This document shows, in pieces, positions 1 to 8,605 of a DNA stretch of 64,000 nucleotides. Each line of letters starts with the position of its first letter. Within the stretch, counting starts at the first letter, position 1. The notes under the pieces are model-generated. The model was given only the letters and a program-made list of their open reading frames with translations, was not told where the DNA came from and ran no database searches. The stretch covers positions 1 through 64,000 of the forward strand of contig CANMLX010000023.1 in the NCBI GenBank assembly GCA_947498845.1, in the 5' to 3' direction. Source of the stretch: an uncultured Flavobacteriaceae bacterium. GTDB lineage: Bacteria > Bacteroidota > Bacteroidia > Flavobacteriales > Flavobacteriaceae. Position numbers and translations under genes: made by a program.

Positions 1-177
1 AAGTCAGTTTAGAGGTGTCAAAAATGTAGAATTCTTTCTCTTTAGATTAACGCAAATTTTTGCCTAAACACAACTTTCGCGCTTGATCCGAGAGTTCTCT
101 TGAATGGATTAAGACTATATATAACAACTTTTTAGACATATCCTGATAAAAGCACTTATTACAAAAAAGGTGTATAC
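1..177. other. No gene recognised at left edge
   Basis: I see no convincing coding region in this stretch. A plus-strand frame stays open from base 2 to a stop at about 67 and could be the tail of a gene starting outside the window, but its residues match nothing I recognise. The minus strand has one 30-codon open frame without family features. The bidirectional hairpin that follows would fit a convergent plus-strand gene ending to the left. Confidence 0.3.
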
Positions 178-209
178 AAAAAGACCACTCGTTAACGAGT
201 GGTCTTTTT
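178..209. terminator. Bidirectional terminator of rpsT
   Basis: Perfect 32-base palindrome. Core GACCACTCG at 183-191 pairs with CGAGTGGTC at 196-204, with five A on the left and five T on the right, so it can act on either strand. It lies 28 bases past the rpsT stop codon and should end the tRNA-Glu/rpsT transcript. Confidence 0.85.
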
Positions 210-236
210 AATTTTTGTTGATAAGAGATTAATATC

Positions 237-488
237 TTAAAGCGTTGCTATATGCTTAGCTAAACCAGATTTTAAGTTAGCGGCTTTGTTAGCGTGAATT
301 ACATTTTTCTTTGCTAACTTGTCTAGCATAGAAACAACTGAAGGAAATAAAGCTTCTGCTTCCTTCTTATCTGTTAACTCACGTAACTTTTTTATAGCAT
401 TACGTGTCGTTTTGTGTTGATACTTGTTTAACACACGCTTGGCTTCGTTACTTCTAATTCTTTTTAATGCTGACTTATGATTTGCCAT
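237..488 (-). CDS. rpsT: 30S ribosomal protein S20
   Basis: Ribosomal protein S20 binds 16S rRNA and helps assemble the small subunit. The 83-residue product starts [12 protein letters not shown] and is very rich in Lys/Arg/Ala, as usual for S20, with the conserved SALKR start, RNAIKKL in the middle and [17 protein letters not shown] at the end. The length matches the family. It lies 24 bases downstream of tRNA-Glu on the same strand with no terminator between, so the two are probably co-transcribed from the promoter at 677-706. A strong hairpin at 178-209 follows. Confidence 0.97.
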   Translation of the reverse strand: MANHKSALKRIRSNEAKRVLNKYQHKTTRNAIKKLRELTDKKEAEALFPSVVSMLDKLAKKNVIHANKAANLKSGLAKHIATL

Positions 489-512
489 TTTAGTTTTTCT
501 AATTAAATATTG

Positions 513-584
513 TAGCCCGTAGGGGAATCGAACCCCTCTTACCAGGATGAAAACCTGGCGTCCTAGCCGATAGACGAACGGGCC
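513..584 (-). tRNA. tRNA-Glu (anticodon TTC)
   Basis: A full cloverleaf can be read on the minus strand. The acceptor stem GGCCCGT (584-578) pairs with ACGGGCT, including a G-T first pair. The anticodon stem CCAGG/CCTGG encloses loop TTTTCAT with anticodon TTC (Glu). The T arm carries GGTTCGATTCC. The 3' CCA is not encoded: the bases after the discriminator A are C-A-A. The gene lies 24 bases upstream of rpsT in the same direction. Confidence 0.97.
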
Positions 585-944
585 ATTTGTTTTTTTGAGA
601 GCGCAAATTTAAACATTTATTTTAAACTTGCAACATTTATTTTTCAAATAACACACAATGTTTTTCATTGCGGTTGCAAAAATACAACTATTTTTAAATG
701 TTGCAATAGTTGTATTGCTTTTTTTTAAAATATTCATCTTAAAAAAACAAAAAGCCTTAGAAATTAAGTTTTTACTGGAAAAAAAATTAAAAACAATATA
801 GCTAAACACTACCATCTGTTGTATAAAGAGTTTGATTAATTACCGCTTTGATAAATTATTTTTTTGTCCAAATACTTAATTACACTACTTTTATGTTTTT
901 AAATTAACTTAAGGTTAATTAAATTTTTTAGTCATATAATCTTT
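585..944. other. 360-bp spacer, AT-rich, no gene
   Basis: Apart from the minus-strand promoter at 677-706, nothing codes here. AATACAACTA (681-690) and TAGTTGTATT (707-716) form a hairpin followed by a T run on the plus strand, but no plus-strand gene precedes it. A 68-codon open frame at 609-815 is Lys/Phe/Asn-rich low-complexity translation. Confidence 0.5.
677..706 (-). promoter_or_regulatory. Bacteroidota-type promoter for tRNA-Glu/rpsT
   Basis: On the minus strand a -33 TTG (706-704) is followed by 19 bases and a perfect -7 box TATTTTTG (684-677), matching the Bacteroidota sigma consensus TTG-N17-23-TAnnTTTG. The start would fall near 670, giving a leader of about 85 bases before the tRNA. 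No other good box lies nearer the tRNA. Confidence 0.65.
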
Positions 945-2630
945 ATGCGTAATACTTTTATTTTGTTATTGTTTTCTTTCTACATTTCGAAAGCTCAAAA
1001 CATATATCCCCAAGACTACTTTTCCAATCCTTTAGACATTCCATTAATACTTTCGGGTACTTTTGCAGAATTAAGATCCAATCATTTTCATTCTGGATTA
1101 GATATTAAAACACAACAACGTACTGGGTTGAAAGTAAAAGCTTGTGCTGATGGGTATGTAAGTAGAATTAAAGTATCCCACGGTGGTTATGGTAAAGCTT
1201 TATATATTACGCACCCTAATGGTTATACAACTGTTTATGCGCATTTAAAAAAGTTTGCCCCAGAAATAGAAGCTTATGTAAAAAAACGGCAGTATCAAAA
1301 AGAGACCTACGAGATTCAGCTATTTCCAAAAGCAAATGAATTACTAGTACAAAAAAATAGTTTAGTAGCTTACTCTGGTAACTCTGGAGGCTCTGGAGGT
1401 GCCCATTTACATTTTGAAATTCGTGATAATGCAGAACGTCCTATAAACCCAATGTTGTTTGGTTTTGATATTAAAGATACTACAATACCCCGAGTAGGAG
1501 CAATATACGCATACCCAATAGGAGAAAATGCACATATAAATAATGCTAAAACCAAGCAATTATTACGATTAACACCTTTAAAGAATGGAGATTACAATGT
1601 AAAAGGTATTAAAGCATTAGGGAAAATTGGTTTTGGTATTAATACGTCGGACAGACAAGATATGGCTGCAAATAGAAATGGCGTGTATAATATCCAAACG
1701 TTTTTAAATGGTCGCAAAAATTTCGAGATTGATTTTAGACGTTTTTCATTTGATGAAACGAAACATATCAATCAATTAATAGATTATGAGCATTTTAAAA
1801 CTAAGCGGCAACGTGTTCAAAAATTATTTATCGAAAACAGTCCTTTAAGTATGTATAAGTCTGTTGAAAACAAAGGTATTATAGATGTTAAAGATAGTAC
1901 TAACATTACTTACAAGATAAAAGTAAACGATTTTAAAAATAACCCTACTTGGATTAATATTTCTATAAAGGGTGAGAAATCAAAATATTTAAACACAAAA
2001 CCAAAAAAGGAAACACCTCACTTTATTTCTCGTAACAAAGTCAATGATTTAAAGGGTAATAATATTAATGTAAGCATTCCAGCTAATACGTTTTATGATG
2101 ATACTTATATAGATTTTAATATTAGTAACGACACTCTAACTTTACACAAAGATATTATCCCTCTAAAAAAGAAAATTAAAATCTCGTACAATATAAGTAA
2201 GTATAAGAGTCCAGAAAAAGATAGAATGTATATTGCAAAATTAGCAGGGTATAAGAAATCCCCATATTATTCGTTTACTAAACGTAGTAATAATACATTA
2301 ACCACTTACACAAAAAGATTAGGCATGTTTGCTCTAGCAATAGATAGTATTAAACCAACTGTAAAACCTTCTAACTTTAAGAATGGACAGTGGTTAAGTA
2401 AATACCGCTTTTTAAAAATTAAAATAAGTGATGTAGGCTCTGGCATATCTAAATATAGAGCAACGGTTAATGGAAAGTGGATTTTAATGGAATACGATTA
2501 TAAAACCAGAACATTAACCCACGATTTTAATGATGGCATTGTCACAGATACTAAAAATAATTTAAAAGTAATAGTTACTGATAATGTTGGAAATAATTCT
2601 ACTTTTGAAACTCTTTTTTACAGAAAATAA
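945..2630 (+). CDS. M23 family metallopeptidase, secreted
   Basis: Predicted zinc endopeptidase of the LytM/M23 family, acting on peptidoglycan cross-bridges in the periplasm or outer envelope. Residues 1-18 form a signal peptide ending KAQ. The catalytic domain covers about residues 45-165. Zinc ligands are visible as H49-x3-D53 (HSGLD) and H154-x-H156 (HLHFE), so the site looks intact, unlike EnvC-type activators. Residues about 170-561 form a large beta-rich C-terminal part of unknown role. The TonB receptor at 2643 starts 12 bases after the stop, so the two are probably co-transcribed. The exact substrate cannot be read from the sequence. Confidence 0.9.
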   Translation: MRNTFILLLFSFYISKAQNIYPQDYFSNPLDIPLILSGTFAELRSNHFHSGLDIKTQQRTGLKVKACADGYVSRIKVSHGGYGKALYITHPNGYTTVYAHLKKFAPEIEAYVKKRQYQKETYEIQLFPKANELLVQKNSLVAYSGNSGGSGGAHLHFEIRDNAERPINPMLFGFDIKDTTIPRVGAIYAYPIGENAHINNAKTKQLLRLTPLKNGDYNVKGIKALGKIGFGINTSDRQDMAANRNGVYNIQTFLNGRKNFEIDFRRFSFDETKHINQLIDYEHFKTKRQRVQKLFIENSPLSMYKSVENKGIIDVKDSTNITYKIKVNDFKNNPTWINISIKGEKSKYLNTKPKKETPHFISRNKVNDLKGNNINVSIPANTFYDDTYIDFNISNDTLTLHKDIIPLKKKIKISYNISKYKSPEKDRMYIAKLAGYKKSPYYSFTKRSNNTLTTYTKRLGMFALAIDSIKPTVKPSNFKNGQWLSKYRFLKIKISDVGSGISKYRATVNGKWILMEYDYKTRTLTHDFNDGIVTDTKNNLKVIVTDNVGNNSTFETLFYRK

Positions 2631-2642
2631 ACTTTACAACTA

Positions 2643-5108
2643 TTGAAAACTAAAAATTTACTAACCTCCCTCCTTTTCTTATTCACTTTAAATATTGGCT
2701 TTGCGCAAGATGCTACCATTACAGGAGTAATTTTAGATAATGAGAATAAGCAACCCATCCAAAAAGTATCTATAAAAACAGGAAGTACAGGTACCGCAAC
2801 TAACGAAAATGGATTTTACACATTAACAATCCCTGCTAATCAGGATATTACTGTTGAGTTCACACATATTTCCTATAAAAAAATAGTAAGCACGTTTAAT
2901 TTAAAAAATGGAGAGATTTTAGAATTCAATCCAGTTATGAGCAATGCTATAGAACAAATAGCCACTGTAATTGTATCTGGTAAACGAAAAAAAGAAGTAG
3001 AAGGCATCATTACCTTAGAGCCAGAAGCTATTAGAAAAATCCCAGGAGCTAATGCTGGGGTAGAAAACATATTATTAACCCTACCAGGAGTAAGCAACAA
3101 TAATGAGTTAAGTACGCAATATTCGGTTAGAGGAGGGAATTATGATGAGAATTTAGTTTACATTAACGGCATTGAAGTATACCGTCCATTTCTAGTGCGT
3201 TCGGGGCAGCAAGAAGGATTGAGTTTTGTAAATACCAACTTGGTGCAAAACGTAGATTTTTCTGCAGGTGGGTTTCAGGCTAAATATGGTGACAAATTAT
3301 CTTCGGTACTAGATATCACTTACAAAACGCCTTATCAATTTGAAGTAAATGCCGACTTAAGCTTACTTGGAGCGAGTCTTTCTGTAGAAAACATTAGTAA
3401 AGATTCTAAATTTACCAGTATTGTTGGAGCCCGTTATAGAAATAATAGCTTATTAGTAAATGCTAAAGAAACGGAAACTAATTTCAAGCCTATTTTTGCC
3501 GATTTACAAGCATTTTTAACCTACAAACTTACTAGTAAATTTCATTTAAGTTTTCTTGGAAACGCGTCGCTTAACAAATACGATTACGAGCCTCAATCAA
3601 GACAAACTAACTTTGGGACATTGGCGGACCCTATAGCATTGGTAGTATTTTACGACGGGCAAGAAAAAGACAAGTACGAAACCTATTTTGGAGCGCTTCA
3701 AGGGACTTATTTTGCTACTGACAATTTAACACTAGACCTTACTGCATCTAGATACCATACCACCGAAGAAGAACATTTTGATATTCTGGCACAATATTTT
3801 TTAGGTGAAGTAAATCCAACTATTGGAGATGAAAATTTAGGAGAAGTAGAATTTACGGAAGGTATTGGGTCGCAATTAACACATGGTAGAAACGATTTAG
3901 ATGCATTAATATCTACCATACAACACAAAGGGTCACTTAAAATAGAAGATGATAGATTAGAATGGTCTGTAAAGTATACTAATGAAGATATTAGGGATCG
4001 CCTTGTAGAATGGGAGGTTATTGATTCGGCAGGATTTTCAATACGTCCGCCCAGATTTGAACCTAGAAACGAAGAACCTTACGAGCCTTTTGAAGGACCA
4101 TTAACACCATTTACCAATGTAAGAGCTACAAATAGCACCAAAATAAACAGGTTACAAGCCTATTTCCAATGGAGTAAACGCTCTGTTTTAGGTACTAGTG
4201 ACGTTTGGTATAACGCTGGAGTTAGAATGCACAATTGGAATGTTAGTGGAGATAATATAAGCTCATCAAACCAAACAGTATTTAGTCCGCGTGCACAATT
4301 TGCCATAAAACCTAAGTGGGAAAAAGACATGTTATTTAGAGCAGCAGCAGGGTTATATTACCAACCTCCATTTTATAGAGAACTAAGAGATTCTACTGGT
4401 ACAGTACAACCAGATGTTAAAGCGCAAAAATCATTTCATTTGGTATTAGGTAACGATTATAGTTTTAAAATGTGGGATAGACCTTTTAAACTTACTTCGG
4501 AACTATTTTATAAAAACCTAACCGATGTAAATGCGTATACCTTAGAGAATGTACGTATTCGTTATCGCGCTAAAAACAATGCAAAAGCCTATGCTTACGG
4601 TCTAGATATGCGCCTTAATGGAGAATTTGTTCCAGGAACAGAATCCTGGTTTAGTTTTGGTTATCTAAAAACCGAAGAAAATATTGATGGTAGAGGTTAT
4701 ATCTCAAGACCTACAGACCAGCGTTTAAAGTTTGCTGCATTGTTTCAGGACTATGTCCCTAATCTTCCGTATATGAAAATGTACTTAAACTTAGTTTATA
4801 ATACTGGATTACCCGGAGGCTCTCCTAGTTATGCAGACCCTTATCAATTTCAAAATAGATTACCAGATTATAAACGTGCCGATATTGGTTTCCAGTTTGT
4901 TTTAGTAGATGATAAAAAACAATTTGAAAGCGGCTGGAAAAAACCATTCAAAGAACTTTCTTTTGGATTTGAAATTTTTAACGTATTTGATGTACAAAAC
5001 TCCATAACCAACACTTGGGTGAGAGATGTAGATAGTAAAAGCCAGTTTGCAATCCCCAATTTTTTAACACCACGCGTATTTAATGTAAGAACTACCATGA
5101 AGTTTTAG
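2643..5108 (+). CDS. TonB-dependent receptor with carboxypeptidase-like N-terminal domain
   Basis: Outer-membrane TonB-dependent transporter of the Bacteroidota type, 821 residues. A signal peptide ends near residue 21 (GFAQ). It is followed by a CarboxypepD_reg-like beta-sandwich (about 24-110, TITGVILDNENKQPI), a plug (about 120-235, with VRGGNYDENLVYINGIEV), and a beta-barrel ending in an aromatic residue (TTMKF). No SusD partner follows, so substrate class is unknown; peptides, metals or siderophores are all possible. Start is TTG at 2643, which gives the usual MKTKN-type signal start. It shares a transcript with the M23 peptidase upstream. A heptamer repeat begins on the base after the stop codon. 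Confidence 0.88.
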   Translation: MKTKNLLTSLLFLFTLNIGFAQDATITGVILDNENKQPIQKVSIKTGSTGTATNENGFYTLTIPANQDITVEFTHISYKKIVSTFNLKNGEILEFNPVMSNAIEQIATVIVSGKRKKEVEGIITLEPEAIRKIPGANAGVENILLTLPGVSNNNELSTQYSVRGGNYDENLVYINGIEVYRPFLVRSGQQEGLSFVNTNLVQNVDFSAGGFQAKYGDKLSSVLDITYKTPYQFEVNADLSLLGASLSVENISKDSKFTSIVGARYRNNSLLVNAKETETNFKPIFADLQAFLTYKLTSKFHLSFLGNASLNKYDYEPQSRQTNFGTLADPIALVVFYDGQEKDKYETYFGALQGTYFATDNLTLDLTASRYHTTEEEHFDILAQYFLGEVNPTIGDENLGEVEFTEGIGSQLTHGRNDLDALISTIQHKGSLKIEDDRLEWSVKYTNEDIRDRLVEWEVIDSAGFSIRPPRFEPRNEEPYEPFEGPLTPFTNVRATNSTKINRLQAYFQWSKRSVLGTSDVWYNAGVRMHNWNVSGDNISSSNQTVFSPRAQFAIKPKWEKDMLFRAAAGLYYQPPFYRELRDSTGTVQPDVKAQKSFHLVLGNDYSFKMWDRPFKLTSELFYKNLTDVNAYTLENVRIRYRAKNNAKAYAYGLDMRLNGEFVPGTESWFSFGYLKTEENIDGRGYISRPTDQRLKFAALFQDYVPNLPYMKMYLNLVYNTGLPGGSPSYADPYQFQNRLPDYKRADIGFQFVLVDDKKQFESGWKKPFKELSFGFEIFNVFDVQNSITNTWVRDVDSKSQFAIPNFLTPRVFNVRTTMKF

Positions 5109-5168
5109 TTGGTTGTTGGTTGTTGGTTGTTGGTTGTTGGTTGTTGGTTGTTGGTTGTTGGTTGTTGG
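5109..5168 (+). repeat. Heptamer tandem repeat (TTGGTTG)n
   Basis: About 8.6 perfect copies of the 7-base unit TTGGTTG, starting on the base immediately after the TAG stop of the TonB receptor. The array is perfect, which points to recent expansion by slippage. The following bases to 5388 are a C/T-rich plus strand with many CTTCTAA-like words and no gene. Confidence 0.95.
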
Positions 5169-5388
5169 TAAATTGTGTATTATTTATCACTTAATAACCA
5201 TACCTTCTAAAAACTTGTCAACGACTTATTACTTACTTCTAAAAACACTAAACTCCTTCACTTCTAAACTTTTAACTAAATTTACAAATCTACTGCCTAC
5301 TAAAAACTGAAAAAAAATCACAATTCCTCCAAACTTTCGCCCCTAATCCTCTAACCTTATAAACTCATCGACTTTAACCTTCTAACCT

Positions 5389-6528
5389 TTACAATAGATC
5401 TTTCAGGGTGTTAACTACATAATCGATTTCTTCTTTAGTATTAAATATACTAAAGGAAAACCGTAAGGATGTTTGTTTAAGAGCATCATCATTCAAAATT
5501 TCACTTAAAACGTGAGATTTTTTATTGCTTCCACTTTGGCAGGCACTTCCTCTGGAACAAGCAACCCCTTTTAAATCCAATTGAAAAAGTAGCATGTTAG
5601 ATTTATCTTCACTTAAAGGTAAGCGCACATTAATAAGTGTAAATGTATTTTGCTTTAAACTATCGGAATTTGCATTAAATACTACTTTTGGTATCTCCTT
5701 TTTAAGTTTATTTACAAAGTAAATCTTAAGTTCCTTTAAATAGTCCCGATCTGTTTTTAAATTTTTATAAGCAATAGCTATCGCTTTTTCTAAACCAACA
5801 ATATTATGTACACACTCTGTCCCTGCTCTAAGACCTCTTTCCTGCTCTCCTCCATGTATAATAGGCTTTAAACCACTTTGCTTTCTAACAAAACAAAACC
5901 CAACCCCTTTTGGTCCGTGAAATTTATGTGCACTTGCGGTTAAAAAATCTATGCTAATTTTTTCCAAATCTATACTATAGTGCCCTACAGATTGAACTGC
6001 ATCTGTATGAAAGAGTGCTTTATGTGCTTTACACAAATTAGCAACATATTCTATATCCAGAATAGTACCTATCTCGTTATTAACATGCATTAAGCTCACC
6101 AAACTATTAGGTCTGTTCTCTAATAGCTCTTTTAATTGTACATAATCGATCTCACCAAACTCATTAAGATGCAAATAACTAATCGTAACAGCATGCTCTT
6201 TTTCAAGCTGTTGTATTGTATGTAATACAGCATGATGTTCAATTTTAGTAGTAATAATATGGGTAATCTTTAAATCCTTTACTGCACTTTTTAAAACTAA
6301 GTTATTAGCCTCGGTACCTCCAGAGGTGAAAAAAATTTCACCACTTGAAACATTAAATAATTTGGCTATGGTTTTTCTAGATGTCTCTAATAAGGCCTTA
6401 GATTGCCTGCCCAAACTATAAGATGAGGACGCATTACCATAATTATACTTTAAAACCTCTACTATCGCATTAACAACAGGTTTCCCTATAGGCGTAGTTG
6501 CTGCATTATCAAAATAAAATTGTTTCAT
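5389..6528 (-). CDS. Cysteine desulfurase (NifS/IscS-like)
   Basis: PLP enzyme that takes sulfur from L-cysteine as an enzyme-bound persulfide, for Fe-S clusters or tRNA thiolation. The 379 residues start MKQFYFDNAATTP, typical of the family. Visible residues: H98/H99 (IEHHAV) over the PLP ring, D176 and Q179 (HTDAVQS), PLP lysine K202 (SAHKFHGPKG), and catalytic C330 in SACQSGS. The gene stands alone, with no iscU, sufB or mnmA nearby, so the pathway cannot be assigned; a role in tRNA thiolation is as likely as Fe-S assembly. A strong promoter lies at 6546-6575. Confidence 0.93.
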   Translation of the reverse strand: MKQFYFDNAATTPIGKPVVNAIVEVLKYNYGNASSSYSLGRQSKALLETSRKTIAKLFNVSSGEIFFTSGGTEANNLVLKSAVKDLKITHIITTKIEHHAVLHTIQQLEKEHAVTISYLHLNEFGEIDYVQLKELLENRPNSLVSLMHVNNEIGTILDIEYVANLCKAHKALFHTDAVQSVGHYSIDLEKISIDFLTASAHKFHGPKGVGFCFVRKQSGLKPIIHGGEQERGLRAGTECVHNIVGLEKAIAIAYKNLKTDRDYLKELKIYFVNKLKKEIPKVVFNANSDSLKQNTFTLINVRLPLSEDKSNMLLFQLDLKGVACSRGSACQSGSNKKSHVLSEILNDDALKQTSLRFSFSIFNTKEEIDYVVNTLKDLL

Positions 6529-6545
6529 GGCTTGCTTTTCAACCG

Positions 6546-6575
6546 CAAAAATACTTGAAATAAAATTATTAGCAA
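6546..6575 (-). promoter_or_regulatory. Promoter of the cysteine desulfurase gene
   Basis: Minus-strand -33 TTG (575-573 of the 6 kb block), 19-base spacer and perfect -7 TATTTTTG (6553-6546). The distance to the ATG at 6528 is short, implying a leader of roughly 10-15 bases. Confidence 0.6.
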
Positions 6576-6628
6576 TATCCTACGTTATACAGTCAATTCT
6601 ATTATTTTTGTTCAAAAAATTAAATGCT

Positions 6629-7651
6629 ATGCGTACTCTTTCTTCTCTATTTGCCTTATTTATTATTGCACTAATTTATTCTTGTAATGATGGTGATGTT
6701 CTTGAGGTAGAATTTGACTTTAATGATACTTACCAAGCGTGTGGAGATGGGGAGTTATTACTTTACAAAACTAAAAACGATCCTAGCGAGACACTCACTG
6801 TTTTGATCTCAGGATTCACTTCTGATGAACTTTTTACCAGTGAAGAAGATATCATTGAGAAAACCAATGTAGATTTCAACTACAGAACTTACGCTAACAC
6901 CCAATTACCAAATGATCTTTTCTGTACCAACATCCCTCCAGATGTTAATATTACCAATGATCAATCCAGCAAATGTACAGCTACTTTTTTTCGTACCATA
7001 GTAGAAGATGATAATGATGGAATCCCTACTGAATTAGAAAGCACAAGTCGTACTATGAACCCTCTTGCAGATGATGATGATGATGGCATACTTAATTACC
7101 TTGATGATGACCCTAAAGACAGTAGCGTTGGTGATGAAATTGAAAAAATAAGTAAAGAATTTGATACCGATCAAGATGGTTTACCTAATTTTATAGATGA
7201 AGATGATGATGGTGATAACGTCCCTACAATAAATGAAGACCCTATAAAAGATGCAGACGACAATCCTTTACCTCTAGAAGAACAAGATACTGATGATGAT
7301 GGCATTCCCAATTATTTAGATAACGACGATGATGGTGATGGCATACTTACAAGAGATGAAGAAAATGAAACTCAAGATCAAAACCCTAGAAACGATCAAG
7401 CTTTTGGCACAACACCTAATTACCTTAACGCCACTCCTACTTCTAATGTAGCTCCCAAAGCGACGAGATACATGGATCATAAATACACAAGAAGTTATAC
7501 GTTTAGATTAGTAATAACCAATTTAAGTTTAAATACATTGTTCCAAGATGAATTTAATTTTGGGACATTAACAGGCTCCTTACCTGGTACAAATGATAAA
7601 TTAAATCCCCCTATAGAATTAGATGGGGAAAAGGAATTAAATTTTGAGTAG
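6629..7651 (+). CDS. Surface lipoprotein with calcium-binding TSP3-like repeats
   Basis: An open frame extends back to 6527, but I choose ATG 6629 because it gives a proper lipoprotein signal, MRTLSSLFALFIIALIYSC, with lipid cysteine C19. The product is about 340 residues. The middle (about residues 120-260) is packed with Asp-rich DxDxDG motifs such as DDDDDGILNYLDDD and DTDDDGIPNYLDNDDDGDG, as in thrombospondin type 3 repeats, which bind calcium. The C-terminal 80 residues are unlike anything I recognise. A TATTTTTG box lies at 6603-6610. The 3' end is followed within 11 bases by an inverted-repeat element. Function unknown; a cell-surface structural or binding role is an inference. Confidence 0.75.
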   Translation: MRTLSSLFALFIIALIYSCNDGDVLEVEFDFNDTYQACGDGELLLYKTKNDPSETLTVLISGFTSDELFTSEEDIIEKTNVDFNYRTYANTQLPNDLFCTNIPPDVNITNDQSSKCTATFFRTIVEDDNDGIPTELESTSRTMNPLADDDDDGILNYLDDDPKDSSVGDEIEKISKEFDTDQDGLPNFIDEDDDGDNVPTINEDPIKDADDNPLPLEEQDTDDDGIPNYLDNDDDGDGILTRDEENETQDQNPRNDQAFGTTPNYLNATPTSNVAPKATRYMDHKYTRSYTFRLVITNLSLNTLFQDEFNFGTLTGSLPGTNDKLNPPIELDGEKELNFE

Positions 7652-7661
7652 CCTCATATTA

Positions 7662-7821
7662 TACCAAATCTACTATAAAATGCACCATATAATTCGCTTC
7701 TTTTACATGATTTCTGCATTATAAAAACAAACAATAACTAAGGCTATTCTTGATTTTTATGCTTTGAACTCATACAAAATAATTCAAATTAGTTATAGCA
7801 CATTTTATAGTAGATTTGGTA
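7662..7821. repeat. Inverted-repeat element with 21-bp perfect ends
   Basis: The left end (7662-7682, starting TACCAAATCTACTATAAAA) and right end (7801-7821) are exact reverse complements over 21 bases. Total length is 160 bp, with no coding frame inside. TTA lies directly outside both ends (7659-7661 and 7822-7824), a possible 3-bp target duplication; the right TTA is the complement of the stop codon of the smr gene. A partial related copy lies at 30181-30225. MITE-like. Confidence 0.85.
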
Positions 7822-8388
7822 TTATTTACTTGTATTCTGATAGATATAAACCTCTGTAGCTCCTAAGCCATACTTTTGGTAATTGGCATCGTAATATTTT
7901 AAAGTATCGTAACGCTTAAATAGGTACTCTAACTCTAATTTTAAAACCCCCTCACCTACACCATGTATAAAAACAATGCGTTGTATACGTTTATTTATAG
8001 CAAACTCTAATTGGCGTTTAGCTGTATCTAATTGCAGAGTCAACATATCAAAATTAGACATGCCTTTAGTAGATTTCACTAATTGATGTATGTGTAAGTC
8101 TACTTCTAACACAGGTACATGTTTGTTCTTAGATTTTGCCTTTTTAAAAGGTTGTTTACGTTTCTTTTCTTCTTTTTCTGCTACTGCTTTGGCTAAACTT
8201 GAGTTCGTAAAAACATTTGCTTCTAAAGCATCCCTGCTACTACTTTCCAGTACTAGCTCATTGGGGTGAAATGCTAAAACAAAACCATCTTCGGTTTCTA
8301 TAGAAATTGTAGTTCCAGAGCTCTCAATTATAACACCAGAAATAGCTTCATCTAAAACCGATACGTTATCTCCTACTTTAAAACTCAT
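7822..8388 (-). CDS. Smr domain protein (MutS2 C-terminal-like)
   Basis: 188-residue protein. An N-terminal SH3-like/KOW-type module (about 1-50, VGDNVSVLDEAISGVI) is joined by a Lys-rich linker (about 70-92) to an Smr domain (about 95-185). The Smr motifs are VDLHIH and HGVGEGVLK, the LDxH and HGxGxG signatures of a domain that acts as a DNA- or RNA-nicking nuclease in MutS2 and relatives. There is no MutS ATPase part, so this is a stand-alone Smr protein; substrate unknown. The start overlaps the small membrane protein gene upstream (8385-8588) by 4 bases (ATGA), so the two are translationally coupled. Its stop codon sits on the flank of an inverted-repeat element. Confidence 0.85.
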   Translation of the reverse strand: MSFKVGDNVSVLDEAISGVIIESSGTTISIETEDGFVLAFHPNELVLESSSRDALEANVFTNSSLAKAVAEKEEKKRKQPFKKAKSKNKHVPVLEVDLHIHQLVKSTKGMSNFDMLTLQLDTAKRQLEFAINKRIQRIVFIHGVGEGVLKLELEYLFKRYDTLKYYDANYQKYGLGATEVYIYQNTSK

Positions 8389-8588
8389 GTTCTATCTTCT
8401 TCAATAAAATCGTTATCTGCTTCTCTGTCTCTCTTACTAGGTATGGTTTTTGAAATTCTATACACGCCAATCATTAATAAAACAATACCCACTATTAGTA
8501 TATATTGATTTTGATTAGCATCATTTACTTTGGCATACATGGCTACAATAGCACCTACTAATATCAATATATAGTTTAAATATTTCAT
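8385..8588 (-). CDS. Small two-helix membrane protein
   Basis: 67 residues with two predicted membrane helices (about 5-22 and 28-45) and a charged tail rich in Arg, Asp and Glu. No named family recognised. It is the first gene of a two-gene unit with the Smr protein, overlapping by four bases (ATGA), which supports it being a real gene. Function unknown. Confidence 0.7.
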   Translation of the reverse strand: MKYLNYILILVGAIVAMYAKVNDANQNQYILIVGIVLLMIGVYRISKTIPSKRDREADNDFIEEDRT

Positions 8589-8605
8589 TATTCTTTATTT
8601 ATATA

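Noticed and set aside
1..177. Partial gene at the left edge
   Set aside because: The short open frames match no known C-terminus, such as proS or rho, that I could recognise.
681..716. Hairpin with following T run on the plus strand
   Set aside because: No plus-strand gene precedes it and its arms coincide with the -33/-7 boxes of the minus-strand promoter, so it is not called a terminator.
609..815. 68-codon minus-strand frame
   Set aside because: Lys/Phe/Asn-rich translation of AT-rich spacer, overlapping the tRNA-Glu promoter.
5113..5310. 65-codon open frame just after the TonB receptor
   Set aside because: Its first half is only the translation of the TTGGTTG repeat (VVGCWLL repeats) and the rest is low-complexity; not a gene.
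6527..6628. N-terminal extension of the TSP3-repeat lipoprotein
   Set aside because: The extra 34 codons precede a perfect lipoprotein signal and cover the promoter region, so ATG 6629 was chosen.
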